DNA from: Lactococcus taiwanensis
GTDB taxonomy: Bacteria > Bacillota > Bacilli > Lactobacillales > Streptococcaceae
Direction of reading: 5' to 3'
Length of the DNA stretch: 64,000 bases
NCBI RefSeq assembly: GCF_014905395.1
Contig: NZ_BNDT01000004.1
Location: forward strand, 171,585-235,584
Shown: piece by piece, positions 27,480-36,088 of the stretch
Layout: each line of letters begins with the position of its first letter
Position numbering within the stretch: position 1 is the stretch's first letter
Notes under the pieces: model-generated
Seen by the model: only the letters and a program-made list of their open reading frames with translations
Databases searched by the model: none
What the model was told of the DNA's origin: nothing
Program-made: the position numbers and the translations under genes

Positions 27480-28853
27480 TTAGTCAAAAAGATTGCCAAA
27501 GAAGTTTTTGGCACGATCCATAAGACCTTCCTTATCTTCTTCAGGTTCAGTTGCCTTTTGAGTAGCAACTGGGCGAGCTTGAGGTTCAACGTAGAAGTCA
27601 TTTTCTACATTCGCTGGCACTGTTGTCGTTTGAGTTGGAACTGTTGTTACAGGAGCAACATAAGCTTCCTCTGCCGCAGTATAAGCATAATCACCTGAAA
27701 ATGCTTGGGATACTAAAACATCAATATCACTACGATTACCTACATAACTTACAACACTGATTACTTGCGCAAAAGCAGGATTACGTAATCCCATTTCCCC
27801 CGGAACAAACAATCGCGCATTCATACCCAGAGCTTTTGTTGCTAAATCGACTACTCCAGGCATTGCAGCCGTTCCACCAACAAGAATCAAACCACCAGGA
27901 GTTTCAAAAGTATGCCCATGGTCTAAATCTTGGCGAACACGGTCAAAAATTTGTGTCATTCTCGCTTCGATGATTTGTGATAAATAATACTCTGTCACTT
28001 GTTCAGGTTCATCTTTACCTACAACATCAACCAAGAAATACTCATCTTGACTCGCACGCTCTGTACTTGCTTCACCATAATTGACTTTTAAATCTTCTGC
28101 AGCTGAGAGTGAAGTGTTCAAGACAGTTGAAATATCTTTGGTAACATAATCACCACCCTCAGGGCTAGTATGGGTAAATCTTAAAGCTTGTTCTTTAACA
28201 GCACTTACCGTTGTTTGTCCAGCTCCAAGGTCAACCATAATGGTACCAAATTCACGTTCACCTTCAGTCAGAACATACTGAGCCATGGCAAGTGGGGCAA
28301 TCACAATATTATCCACGATCAGTCCTGCACGTTCCACAACTTTTCGCACGTTATGTACTAAAGTTTTAGGGCCTGTGTAAACAACACCACGAATTTCTAA
28401 GCGAACACCAAACATGCCGCGGGGATCAGATATTCCTGTAAACCCGTCAACTGTAAACTCTTTTGTTTCCAGTGCTATTATTTCACGTTCAGGGACGATG
28501 CCACGCATTAAGGCGTTTTGAACGACCTGAATCACATCATTATCTGTAATTTCTTTTGTTTCACTAACAATTGGAACCATTCCTTGGCAAGGTTCCATTT
28601 CGAGGGAGTTTGCTGGGATACTCACATTGATTCGATCAATCGTGATTCCTGCACGTTCTTCAGCAGCATTTACGGCTTTACGTAAAGCTTGTGCCACCTT
28701 CTCAATATCTACAATGATCCCATTTTTCAATCCGTCAGATTTTGCATTTCCGACGCCTATTATATTCATTTCACCTGAGACGTACTCTGCAACAAGCACT
28801 TTAATTGTGTTTGTGCCGATATCTACGCCTGTATAAAGTCCACTTTTGGCCAT
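27480..28853 (-). CDS. ftsA: Cell-division protein FtsA
   Basis: A 457-aa actin-like FtsA. The N-terminal phosphate loop is GVDIGTNTIKVLV, GAGQTTVS near residue 215 is the second nucleotide-binding loop, and GGTAAMPG near 330 completes the site. A Thr/Val/Pro-rich linker follows and the last residues (MDRAKNFFGNLFD) form the amphipathic membrane-targeting helix. It anchors the FtsZ ring to the membrane. First gene of the division block in the window; no upstream mraZ or mur genes are present here. Confidence 0.97.
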   Translation of the reverse strand: MAKSGLYTGVDIGTNTIKVLVAEYVSGEMNIIGVGNAKSDGLKNGIIVDIEKVAQALRKAVNAAEERAGITIDRINVSIPANSLEMEPCQGMVPIVSETKEITDNDVIQVVQNALMRGIVPEREIIALETKEFTVDGFTGISDPRGMFGVRLEIRGVVYTGPKTLVHNVRKVVERAGLIVDNIVIAPLAMAQYVLTEGEREFGTIMVDLGAGQTTVSAVKEQALRFTHTSPEGGDYVTKDISTVLNTSLSAAEDLKVNYGEASTERASQDEYFLVDVVGKDEPEQVTEYYLSQIIEARMTQIFDRVRQDLDHGHTFETPGGLILVGGTAAMPGVVDLATKALGMNARLFVPGEMGLRNPAFAQVISVVSYVGNRSDIDVLVSQAFSGDYAYTAAEEAYVAPVTTVPTQTTTVPANVENDFYVEPQARPVATQKATEPEEDKEGLMDRAKNFFGNLFD

Positions 28854-28958
28854 AAAAGCGACTCCTTTCCCTCACACATCACGATTCATATTTTTTTAAT
28901 AAATTGGAGAGTGTATAGACAATTTTGTATGCAATTACACTCACTAATTATTTTAACA

Positions 28959-28997
28959 TAAAATCACAGTAAAACAAGAGTTTAGCTGTGATTTTTT
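28959..28997. terminator. Terminator between degV and ftsA
   Basis: ATCACAG...CTGTGAT with a 16-base loop is followed by T-rich sequence on both strands. It lies 16 bp downstream of the degV stop (minus strand). Confidence 0.65.
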
Positions 28998-29012
28998 GAG
29001 TTTTTTATTAAA

Positions 29013-29882
29013 TTAGAGACGATCTTCTCTTGACATTGAGAAAATCGAGATGGTTCCCTCTCCCGTATGGGTTACAATCGTTGAACTAAGGGGGCGAATT
29101 TTTATGTCTTGAATGTCACTGTTTTTCATAATTTCTGATTTGATTTCTTGAGCGACTTCATCAGTGCCAGAATAAGAAATAATGAGTCGGGGATAGTTCA
29201 TGTCCATCCCTTCTAAAGTCTTTTCAACCATTTGATGAAGCGCTTTTTTCTTCCCTCTGACCTTTGTGACTTGACGGAGTTTCCCTTCTGGATCTACATC
29301 CAAGAGCGGCTTGATACTAGCCATTGTTCCCACAAGGGCAAGCGCTTTAGGTATCCTTCCCCCACGCGCCAAGTGATTTAGGTCGTCCACCATGAATCGG
29401 CTTTGCAACCGTTTAATCATCACCGCTAAAGCAGCAACTGTTTCATCTAAGCTCTTGCCAGCATCTCGTAACTTAACGGCTTCTTCAACCAAAAAACCTT
29501 CTCCAGAAGCTGCAGCCAATGTGTCAACAATCGTTATCTTTGCTTCTGGGTCTTCTTCTAAAAGCATTTCTCGAGCAATGACAGCCGACTGATAGGTACC
29601 TGAAAGCCCCGATGAAAATGCGAGGTATAAAAGTTCTTCTTTAGTGGCAGCAAAGGTTTTGAAAACCTCTAAAAACTGGCCCGAATTAATTTGTGAGGTA
29701 TGAACAGCCTCTCCTTTTTTTAAAGCGGCTAGCAAGGTGCTATTATCCAGCGGATGCTCTCCCACAGTTTCATAAGTCTTATCGCCGATGGTTACCGTCA
29801 TACCAAGGGTTGTGATATCGTGTTCGTCAAGATAAGACTGACTTAAATCGGCGGTAGAGTCTGTCATAATTTGAAAAGTCAT
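29013..29882 (-). CDS. DegV family fatty-acid-binding protein
   Basis: A 289-aa DegV-fold protein. It has the DSTADLS start, a TSQINSGQF loop and the GLSGTYQSA segment that lines the lipid-binding tunnel in this family. Many DegV proteins are FakB subunits that present a fatty acid to the FakA kinase for incorporation into phospholipid. No fakA-like gene is in the window, so whether this paralogue serves FakA is an inference. It is the first minus-strand gene after the rlmB gene, with a palindrome copy between them. Confidence 0.88.
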   Translation of the reverse strand: MTFQIMTDSTADLSQSYLDEHDITTLGMTVTIGDKTYETVGEHPLDNSTLLAALKKGEAVHTSQINSGQFLEVFKTFAATKEELLYLAFSSGLSGTYQSAVIAREMLLEEDPEAKITIVDTLAAASGEGFLVEEAVKLRDAGKSLDETVAALAVMIKRLQSRFMVDDLNHLARGGRIPKALALVGTMASIKPLLDVDPEGKLRQVTKVRGKKKALHQMVEKTLEGMDMNYPRLIISYSGTDEVAQEIKSEIMKNSDIQDIKIRPLSSTIVTHTGEGTISIFSMSREDRL

Positions 29883-29912
29883 AAAATTTTTTCCTTTTTC
29901 AGTTTAATCCGT

Positions 29913-29934
29913 TTACTGACAAAGCTGTCAGTAA
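29913..29934. repeat. Dispersed palindrome copy between rlmB and degV
   Basis: Perfect arms with centre AAAGCT, 31 bp upstream of the degV start. No T run on the minus strand, so it is unlikely to terminate rlmB. Confidence 0.82.
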
Positions 29935-29954
29935 CTTTTCCAATTCCTTATTTT

Positions 29955-30683
29955 TTATTTTCGATTTTTAAATATCTCATACATCAAAATACCGGCTGCT
30001 ACAGAAGCATTCAGACTTTGCACATGCCCAGTCATTGGTATTGTGACCATCTCATCTACTTGCTTTTTGAGATTTTGACCAATCCCATGTCCTTCATTAC
30101 CAATGATGAGAGCTACCTTGCCAGAAGTATTCCATTGGTTATAGGGCGTGCCGTCCATATCCGTCCCAAAAATCCAAAATCCAGCTGCTTTGAGCTTATC
30201 TAACGCTTGTGACAGGTTGGTTACACGTACTACAGGAACGTGTTGGAGTGCACCTGTAGAAGCTTTTACGGCTGTTGGCGTAATCCCAACAGCACGATGT
30301 TTAGGGATGATAATGGCATCAACACCTGTAGCATCCGCAGTCCGTGCAATTGAACCCAGATTATGAGGATCAGTTAATTCATCTAAAAGCAATATCGTAG
30401 CTTCTGACCGGTCTGTCAGCCCATCCAAAATGGTTGTCAACTCAGCGTAAGCAAACTCTGACACTCGGGCCATGAAACCTTGATGAACTCCATTTTCCGT
30501 AAGTTTGTTTAATTCAGTTTTAGGCGTCCATGAAATATTGACTTTTTTTGTGCGCGCAAGCTCTTTTACTTTTTCAACATTTTTTCCACGCAGGTCCTCT
30601 TGAATGTAAAGCTTATTGACGAGCCCACCATTCAAAGCCTCTACTACCGCATGTAATCCGTAGATTAAATCTGTATTTTCCAT
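29955..30683 (-). CDS. rlmB: 23S rRNA (guanosine-2'-O)-methyltransferase RlmB
   Basis: A 242-aa SpoU/TrmH-family methyltransferase with a trefoil-knot C-terminus. The N-terminal substrate-binding domain (about 1-75) begins YGLHAVVEAL; catalytic motifs are LDELTDPHNLGSIARTA, IGNEGHGI and IPMTGHVQSLNASVAA. By family it methylates G2251 of 23S rRNA. A palindrome copy encodes GLTDRSEAT between the two domains, right before the first knot motif. Confidence 0.93.
   Translation of the reverse strand: MENTDLIYGLHAVVEALNGGLVNKLYIQEDLRGKNVEKVKELARTKKVNISWTPKTELNKLTENGVHQGFMARVSEFAYAELTTILDGLTDRSEATILLLDELTDPHNLGSIARTADATGVDAIIIPKHRAVGITPTAVKASTGALQHVPVVRVTNLSQALDKLKAAGFWIFGTDMDGTPYNQWNTSGKVALIIGNEGHGIGQNLKKQVDEMVTIPMTGHVQSLNASVAAGILMYEIFKNRK
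30401..30422. repeat. Dispersed palindrome copy in rlmB
   Basis: CTTCTGAC, centre CGGTCT, then GTCAGCCC. It is read as L-T-D-R-S-E at the domain junction. Confidence 0.6.
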
Positions 30684-30707
30684 GAAATCATTATATCATT
30701 TTTACGC

Positions 30708-30739
30708 AAAAAAACCTGACTCCATTCGTCGGGCTTTTT
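30708..30739 (-). terminator. Terminator downstream of the DAO-family gene
   Basis: On the minus strand AAAGCCCGAC...GTCAGG is followed by a run of T, 105 bp after the oxidase stop. Confidence 0.7.
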
Positions 30740-30845
30740 GTTATGTAAGAGTATCAAAAAATTATGTAAAAAGCACAATTGACTTTTTTATCGGTTTTAC
30801 ATAATTAAGTTAAGAAAATTATAATTTGAACTTTCTTCTAAATGC

Positions 30846-31952
30846 TTATTTAACCCTAATATAGTCACTTAGTTCTTTTTGATACTTAGAGGTTTCCCAT
30901 TTTCTTAAAGGTGAATTAAAATACGATGCAAGCAAATAAGCGACGAGTGGGCCGGTGGTAAGACCGGAAGAACCCAAGCCACTGGCGACCGCCAGAGTTG
31001 GTTCAAGAGGAAGCGGGCCAAAAAATGGTGCAAAATCAGGGGTGTAAGCGCGTGTGCCTACACGATATTCATACGGGTAGGTTGTTAATTGCTCTGCCTC
31101 GAAATATTTCTCAGACGTTTGCGTAAGCTCATCAAAAGCGCTTTGAGTTGGTGTCAGGTCCCATTTAGCCTCATTTTCATGCGTAGCTCCTAAAAGAATC
31201 TGACCATTTTGAAAGGGGATCAAATCTGCCGCACCTTCCAAGAAGGCCACGGGCCAGTTTTGTGACGCATAAGGCGTTTGAAAGGCTATAAGTTGCCCCT
31301 TTTGTGGTGACACTTCTGCATCATAACCCAATGGTGCCAAGATATGTTTTAAAGCGGGCCCAGGGCAAAGCACCAGTTCGTCCACAGTCATGGCATATTC
31401 ATCCGTTTGTACCTTCCATCCTACTGCTAGCTTTTCCACACTTGCATGTGCTTCTATCCACTTCACTCCTCTTGAGAGGGCTCGTTTTTTAAGATGGGTA
31501 AGATAAGCTTTTCCATCTAAACGAGCACCTCCTGTGATATATAAACTTTCCATTGGTTTAAGTAGGGGCAGTAAGCGGTTAGTTTCTTCTGGGGTAAGGC
31601 GATTAATTTCACCAAGTTCGGGGGCCTCCCGTCGTCGTTCTTTAGCGAGCTCTGCTAATTCATTCAGTGATTGGGGTTCTCTCACAAAGAGCGTACCACA
31701 TTTTTCATAGATTTCTGGACCAAGCTCAAAATCCTGAACCACTTTTTCAAAAAATGCTGCCCCATCTTTTGCTAATTGATACCATTTTTTATTTCTTCTT
31801 TTTGATAGCCAAGGCGAAATAATCCCCGCACTGGCTCTTGTAGCTTGCTGTCTCGGATCATCAAAAAGATAAATTTCAAATTGTTTCGGGTCTAAATAAT
31901 TTACTAAGGTCAGTCCAATAATCCCCCCACCAATAACCGCTATTTTTTTCAT
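30846..31952 (-). CDS. FAD-dependent oxidoreductase of the D-amino-acid oxidase family
   Basis: A 368-aa DAO-superfamily flavoprotein. The N-terminal FAD fold has AVIGGGIIGLT, RASAGIISPWLSKRR follows near residue 40, and the C-terminal FAD motif is GLGSSGLTTGP. Relatives oxidise amino acids or glycine-like amines, but the substrate cannot be read from sequence. The length is normal. A MerR regulator gene lies about 150 bp upstream on the same strand, so the pair may be functionally linked; no shared motif shows this. Confidence 0.88.
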   Translation of the reverse strand: MKKIAVIGGGIIGLTLVNYLDPKQFEIYLFDDPRQQATRASAGIISPWLSKRRNKKWYQLAKDGAAFFEKVVQDFELGPEIYEKCGTLFVREPQSLNELAELAKERRREAPELGEINRLTPEETNRLLPLLKPMESLYITGGARLDGKAYLTHLKKRALSRGVKWIEAHASVEKLAVGWKVQTDEYAMTVDELVLCPGPALKHILAPLGYDAEVSPQKGQLIAFQTPYASQNWPVAFLEGAADLIPFQNGQILLGATHENEAKWDLTPTQSAFDELTQTSEKYFEAEQLTTYPYEYRVGTRAYTPDFAPFFGPLPLEPTLAVASGLGSSGLTTGPLVAYLLASYFNSPLRKWETSKYQKELSDYIRVK

Positions 31953-32099
31953 TTCTTTTCCTCTCTTTTACAAAGAAAAAATCATGGTATAAAACCTGAT
32001 TTTTATTTTCTTGCTGCTTTAGACTTGTTGCTTTTGTTTCTTAGAATGCTTTAGCCTCACATAGAAAAGTGCTGATTTATATAACGCTATGCTGCTAAG

Positions 32100-32492
32100 T
32101 TACCTTTTATCCTCCGTTAGAAGGGCCGTTTCACTAGGTGTCATCACCTCATCATAATGTTCAATCTTGTAGGTCAAATAGTCTAAGGCCGACTGCTTTT
32201 CTTCAATTTCGCAACGCAGCTGCTCAACTTGTGCTTCTAAAATGGCGATCCGTTCCCCTTTTGTTTCTGGATTTCCTTGAGCAACAAGTGCCATATACCG
32301 CGTAAGCGGCTCTACCTGAACACCTGCATCACGCATATGTTTAACAAATTTTAACGTCTTAATGTCTTGCTCACTAAAATTACGAAGTCCCGACTCCGTA
32401 CGTTTGATATGAGGAATGAGCCCAATTTTTTCATAATATCTGATATTATCCGCTTTTATCCCGGAACGTTCTGCTGCTTTTTTGATATTCAT
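32100..32492 (-). CDS. MerR family transcriptional regulator
   Basis: A 130-aa regulator. The N-terminal winged helix-turn-helix starts MNIKKAAERSGIKADNIRYYEKIGLI, a DNA-binding MerR domain (about 1-70), and a dimerisation coiled coil follows (about 78-115). There is no cysteine, so it is not a metal or thiol sensor of the classical type; the architecture is that of the short AdhR/NmlR-like group. No effector domain is present. It lies between pepC and the DAO-family oxidase and may control the latter (inference). Confidence 0.9.
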   Translation of the reverse strand: MNIKKAAERSGIKADNIRYYEKIGLIPHIKRTESGLRNFSEQDIKTLKFVKHMRDAGVQVEPLTRYMALVAQGNPETKGERIAILEAQVEQLRCEIEEKQSALDYLTYKIEHYDEVMTPSETALLTEDKR

Positions 32493-32545
32493 TCTTTTAT
32501 TTTAACATTTAACCCTAGCTTCAAGTCAAGAAAAGTTCTTTTAAA

Positions 32546-32579
32546 AAAAACACCTCGCTATCAGCAAGATGTTTTCAAT
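32546..32579 (-). terminator. pepC terminator
   Basis: On the minus strand AAAACATCTTGC/GCGAGGTGTTTT with a short loop is followed by a run of T, immediately after the pepC stop. Confidence 0.8.
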
Positions 32580-32581
32580 GT

Positions 32582-33892
32582 TTAAGCTAAAGCTCCCATT
32601 GGATCCCAAGGAAGTAAAACTTGTGGTTTAGCTTCATAAGCTGCGCGTTCTTCTTGACTCAGCAAGTCTTTACGCACGACAATTTGGTAGGTATACTCGT
32701 CCATCCATGCATCAGAAGCGACAAAGTAGCCCTGATTACCCGCATCTTTCCCCCAAGAATTTTCAACTTTCCATTTCACTGAGTTTCCATCTGCATCCAA
32801 ATCAACACCCGCTAAAACCATGGCATGTGTCATGAGTGATTCGCCGTAATCGAGCCGACCCGCTTTAGTCTGTGTGAATTCAATATCTAATGAAGATTTG
32901 AAATCATAGGCATCCATTGTTAATAAACCTGCTGTACGATTTGATTCTTGACCTACGTCACATCCAAACCAGACCGTTTCTCCAGCTTGCATTTGTGCAA
33001 TAGCCAATTTTTTAAAGCGATCCATATCAACATTCAGATGTTTGACTTCCTTACCTCCGACAACATTTCCTAAAAATTCTACCGTGTAGCTCTTATTATA
33101 GGGTTTGTCTTGCGTAGGCGCATTGATAACAGAAACATAATTATTCAAATCAATATCCACATATTCTTTATAGAAGTCTTGCGGTGTACCTACAAATTTT
33201 TTGTATTCATTGTCTTTATTTCGGAAAGCAAATTCGAAATTTTGTGGTGGTAAACCTAAAGTTACAGCAAGGAAATTGAAAATTTCTTGGAGCAATTCTT
33301 CTTTAACTGCTTGAACATCGCCTCCTTGCTCGAGGGTATAACGTAAAATTTCAGCATCTTGTCGAAGCAATTTATTCAAGTATTGGTTAAGTTCACGTGA
33401 GTTGCTAGATGCTTTTGATTCTGGATAGACAGCCTTGGGCACAATCCCATATTTATCAAAAATCGCAACCATCATATCCCACTGTCCACCATCTTGTTGT
33501 GGTGTTTGGAGCAAGAATTTCAGGCGACGATCATCCATATTAACATCCCCGATGATTTGTTCCATAAACCAGTTTGATTTTTCATATTTATCCCAAAAGA
33601 AAGTGTAAGCTTGTGAAAACTCAAAATCTTCTGTTTTAAAATCATTGATGAATTTATGACGAAATGTATTTAAAGCTGCAAACATCCAGCAACGACCTGA
33701 TTGTTTTTGGTTTGTCACAGGATCTTTTGTCAAATCAATGGAAAACTCAGGCAAATTAGCAGCGTGCGAGCCACGTACTTCAAGAGAAGCAAGTAAACCG
33801 TTGCTTGTTACGGCGTTTTCCAAGGCTCTTAATTTTGTATTTTCAGCAAAATTTTCATAGAGTTTTTGTGTAAAATCTGATGTTACTGTCAT
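32582..33892 (-). CDS. pepC: Aminopeptidase C (bleomycin hydrolase family)
   Basis: A 436-aa cysteine aminopeptidase of peptidase family C1B, acting on peptides in the cytosol as part of the lactococcal proteolytic system. The catalytic Cys lies in QKQSGRCWMFAALN near residue 69, the His in SLMTHAMVLAGV, and the Asn in VENSWGK; the C-terminus ends in LPWDPMGALA. It closely matches L. lactis PepC, which starts at MTVTSDFTQKLYE, so I use the ATG at 33892. It is preceded by GGGAGGG; a longer frame to 33931 reads through its leader. Confidence 0.97.
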   Translation of the reverse strand: MTVTSDFTQKLYENFAENTKLRALENAVTSNGLLASLEVRGSHAANLPEFSIDLTKDPVTNQKQSGRCWMFAALNTFRHKFINDFKTEDFEFSQAYTFFWDKYEKSNWFMEQIIGDVNMDDRRLKFLLQTPQQDGGQWDMMVAIFDKYGIVPKAVYPESKASSNSRELNQYLNKLLRQDAEILRYTLEQGGDVQAVKEELLQEIFNFLAVTLGLPPQNFEFAFRNKDNEYKKFVGTPQDFYKEYVDIDLNNYVSVINAPTQDKPYNKSYTVEFLGNVVGGKEVKHLNVDMDRFKKLAIAQMQAGETVWFGCDVGQESNRTAGLLTMDAYDFKSSLDIEFTQTKAGRLDYGESLMTHAMVLAGVDLDADGNSVKWKVENSWGKDAGNQGYFVASDAWMDEYTYQIVVRKDLLSQEERAAYEAKPQVLLPWDPMGALA

Positions 33893-33950
33893 AATCCCTC
33901 CCAGTCGTGCGACGGCTATAAGTACGCGCACTTGCCCTCCCGTTTTCGGT
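33893..33950 (-). promoter_or_regulatory. GC-rich hairpin leader of pepC
   Basis: The pepC leader is notably GC-rich for this genome. On the minus strand GTGCG...CGCAC can pair across about 15 bases just upstream of the ribosome site, and a GGGAGGG element occurs both before the hairpin and as the ribosome site. It matches no riboswitch I recognise. Confidence 0.3.
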
Positions 33951-34006
33951 AAAGAGCTTTTATTATTTTTTATATTCTTTTATTATAATCTAAATTGTCA
34001 AAAAAA

Positions 34007-34645
34007 TCAGCTTTGAAGATGACGGCGTAAATCTTTCCGTGCTTCAAGTAACCACGGATGAGCAACTTTCAATCCCTCTGCAAGGATGAAATCGATATAA
34101 TAAAGTGCCGCACTTTCTAAACTTACTGACAGCTCTGTCAGTAAACCTTCTTTAAAAGGAGCATCATCTCCACCATCCCAACGAATCTTGTCTGCCAAAA
34201 AAATAATCAAATCTAAATCTGAAAAATTTTTACGTAGCGTTGTATGACATTCAATCGCTGCAAGCACTTGTTCATCATTTACTTCAAAATACTCCCGTGC
34301 TAAATATTTAGAAAGTTTTTGATGAATAATTAAAGGAAATTCTTTTTCTTGAGGCAAAAGTTTAAGCCCCCATTTCTCAGCCTGACTTATCCGTTGGCAT
34401 GAAGGGTAAACACCCCCAATATCGTGAAGCAGTCCACCGACAAATGCTTGAGATTTACTGACAGAACCGTCAGTAAACTTCTTATTTGCCTCTTTTGAAC
34501 TAAGCCGAATATTTAAGCGTTGATTTAAACAATCGTCAGCGAGCTGCTCAGCCATCTCAGCGACAGCCAAGCTATGTTCAAAGAGCAGTGGTCGCTTAAG
34601 AAAACTGCGTGTTTCTTCTATTAAAACTTCCTTTTTGATCTTCAC
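34007..34645 (-). CDS. HD-domain phosphohydrolase, YqeK-like
   Basis: A 212-aa protein with an HD metal-dependent phosphohydrolase domain. The first metal-binding His is in LLFEHSLAVAEMA, the signature in GGLLHDIGGVYP, and AIECHTT plus FLADKIRWDGG follow. The order is that of YqeK, the diadenosine tetraphosphate hydrolase, but yqeK normally sits beside nadD, which is absent, so this may be a paralogue. Two palindrome copies lie in the gene: one encodes KFTDGSVSKSQ in an insertion just before the HD motif, the other LLTELSVSLE near the C-terminus. Confidence 0.8.
   Translation of the reverse strand: MKIKKEVLIEETRSFLKRPLLFEHSLAVAEMAEQLADDCLNQRLNIRLSSKEANKKFTDGSVSKSQAFVGGLLHDIGGVYPSCQRISQAEKWGLKLLPQEKEFPLIIHQKLSKYLAREYFEVNDEQVLAAIECHTTLRKNFSDLDLIIFLADKIRWDGGDDAPFKEGLLTELSVSLESAALYYIDFILAEGLKVAHPWLLEARKDLRRHLQS
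34123..34144. repeat. Dispersed palindrome copy in the HD-domain gene (C-terminal)
   Basis: Perfect arms with centre AGCTCT, read as L-T-E-L-S-V. Confidence 0.88.
34455..34476. repeat. Dispersed palindrome copy in the HD-domain gene (before the HD motif)
   Basis: Perfect arms with centre AGAACC, read as T-D-G-S-V-S, the other open frame from the second copy in the same gene. Confidence 0.88.
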
Positions 34646-34661
34646 TCCCCCCTATCAGATA

Positions 34662-34690
34662 AGAAAAAAGCTACCCGAAAGTAGATTTTT
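34662..34690 (-). terminator. Terminator of the ybjQ gene
   Basis: CTAC/GTAG stem with loop CCGAAA and flanking A and T runs, 8 bp after the ybjQ stop on the minus strand. Confidence 0.6.
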
Positions 34691-34697
34691 ATTAGTT

Positions 34698-35018
34698 TTA
34701 AATATCGACAGCAGTACCTGAAGCAATGATCATCATCATATTACTCCCACCGTTACCAACGGTTTCGTAATCTACCTTCACGCCAACAACCGCACTTGCA
34801 CCTAGCGCAGCTGCACGTTGTTCCAATTCTTCCAAGGCTTCTTGTCGCGCTTGAATCAATTCATTTTCATAAGATTTAGAGCGTCCCCCCAAAATATTAG
34901 TAAAACTCGCTTTAAAATCTTTGATAAAATCAACCCCAGCTACTACTTCGCCAAAGACGATTCCTTTGTACCCCTTGATTTCAACACCCTCAATGCTGTT
35001 TGTTGTCGTAACGATCAT
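34698..35018 (-). CDS. YbjQ family (UPF0145) protein
   Basis: A 106-aa YbjQ/UPF0145 protein. The start MIVTTTNSIEGVEIKGYKGI, the central GGRSKSYENEL and the GASAVVGVKVDYE segment are typical. Members form pentamers and were labelled heavy-metal-binding from structure, but the function is unproven. A good GGAG site precedes the ATG. It lies 36 bp after mtnN on the same strand and may extend that operon. Confidence 0.9.
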   Translation of the reverse strand: MIVTTTNSIEGVEIKGYKGIVFGEVVAGVDFIKDFKASFTNILGGRSKSYENELIQARQEALEELEQRAAALGASAVVGVKVDYETVGNGGSNMMMIIASGTAVDI

Positions 35019-35054
35019 CGCCTACTCCTTCACTTCTTGTAACGTTTTTCTTTA

Positions 35055-35735
35055 TTATACCATTTCTTGAAGCAGACGAATCAGTCCTTGGGCTGATTTT
35101 TGACCCGCTTCAATGATAAATTCATCGAAGTTAACGTTGGCATTGTGATCAGCTGTATCTGACATGGCGCGAATAATGACAAAAGGTTTCCCTAAAGCTG
35201 TTGCAGCTTGGGCGATTGAGGCCCCTTCCATTTCCACTGCCAAAACTTCTGGAAAATGATTTTTAATCTCTACAATCTTGCTAGGGCTACTGATGAAGCT
35301 GTCAGAGCTTGTAATCAAGCCAACATGAACATTTTCAAGCACTTTTTTCAACTCAGAAACAAAATATTTGCTTGATTCAAAATACAAAGGTTGTTGAGCC
35401 ATTTGACCATAAGCATAACCAAAAGCAGTAACATCAACATCATGATAAGCAAGTTTATCAGCCACTACAACATCCCCAATAGCTAATCCTTGCGCAACTG
35501 CTCCTGCTGAACCCGTGTTAATAATAGCATCAACATCAAAGATATCTACCAAAAATCCAACAGCAAGTGCAGACATCACCTTACCAATACCAGATTGCAC
35601 CAAAACCACTTCATGGCGGCCAATCGAACCTGTGTGAAAGACAAGTCCGTGCCGCGTTTGTTTGCCTGCATTTTCCAAATTTTCAACAAGAACACGGATT
35701 TCTTCATCCATTGCACAAATAATACCAATTTTCAT
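35055..35735 (-). CDS. mtnN: 5'-methylthioadenosine/S-adenosylhomocysteine nucleosidase
   Basis: A 226-aa nucleosidase (Pfs) that cleaves adenine from MTA and SAH, detoxifying products of SAM use and feeding AI-2 and methionine recycling. Motifs: GIICAMDEEI at the start, NTGSAGAV near residue 75, the substrate-binding VEMEGASIAQ near 172 and the catalytic Asp in MSDTADHNA. It follows glmU-nudix-macP, as in Streptococcus. A degenerate palindrome encodes SSDSFISS mid-gene. Confidence 0.96.
   Translation of the reverse strand: MKIGIICAMDEEIRVLVENLENAGKQTRHGLVFHTGSIGRHEVVLVQSGIGKVMSALAVGFLVDIFDVDAIINTGSAGAVAQGLAIGDVVVADKLAYHDVDVTAFGYAYGQMAQQPLYFESSKYFVSELKKVLENVHVGLITSSDSFISSPSKIVEIKNHFPEVLAVEMEGASIAQAATALGKPFVIIRAMSDTADHNANVNFDEFIIEAGQKSAQGLIRLLQEMV
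35287..35308. repeat. Degenerate dispersed palindrome in mtnN
   Basis: CTACTGAT, centre GAAGCT, then GTCAGAGC. It is read as S-S-D-S-F-I-S-S. This stretch (SSDSF) is also found in the family, so the match may be partly coincidental. Confidence 0.35.
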
Positions 35736-35809
35736 CGTTAATAAACTTCTTTCTATTTTTCCATCTTTTCTAATAAAAGATGGGGCTGATCATGTTTTCT
35801 TTTTTCTAT

Positions 35810-36088
35810 TTAAAAATAATATAAGAAGAAAGCCAAGGCTAACACTAAAACGATCCCAACCACAATCATCAACCACTTATTAATGGTTTTACCACGTTTT
35901 TGAGCCTTTGCATTTTCTATTCGTCGACTTTTATAGACCGAGTTTTTGCTAAGTTCCTTTTCAATGTTATCATATTTTTGAGCGATTTCCTCATCGCGCT
36001 CAAGTTCTTCTTGAAGACGCCGCTCCAAAGCTTTTTTATCTTGCTTTGCCTTCTCTATAATATCATCTGTTAAAAGTGGTCTAGGCAT
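35810..36088 (-). CDS. macP: Cell-wall synthase accessory protein MacP
   Basis: A 92-aa single-pass membrane protein. The N-terminal MPRPLLTDDIIEKAK, a charged coil, the YKSRRIENAKAQKRGK segment and a C-terminal membrane helix match MacP, which in S. pneumoniae binds the bifunctional PBP2a and is phosphorylated by StkP. The glmU-nudix-macP-mtnN order is the same as in pneumococcus. The start at 36088 overlaps the Nudix stop by 8 bp; an ATG three codons earlier is less likely. A prkC/StkP kinase gene is also in this window. Confidence 0.85.
   Translation of the reverse strand: MPRPLLTDDIIEKAKQDKKALERRLQEELERDEEIAQKYDNIEKELSKNSVYKSRRIENAKAQKRGKTINKWLMIVVGIVLVLALAFFLYYF

Noticed and set aside
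35758..35785. CCATCTTTT...AAAAGATGG hairpin upstream of mtnN as a terminator
   Set aside because: No T run follows the stem on either strand, so it does not look like an intrinsic terminator.
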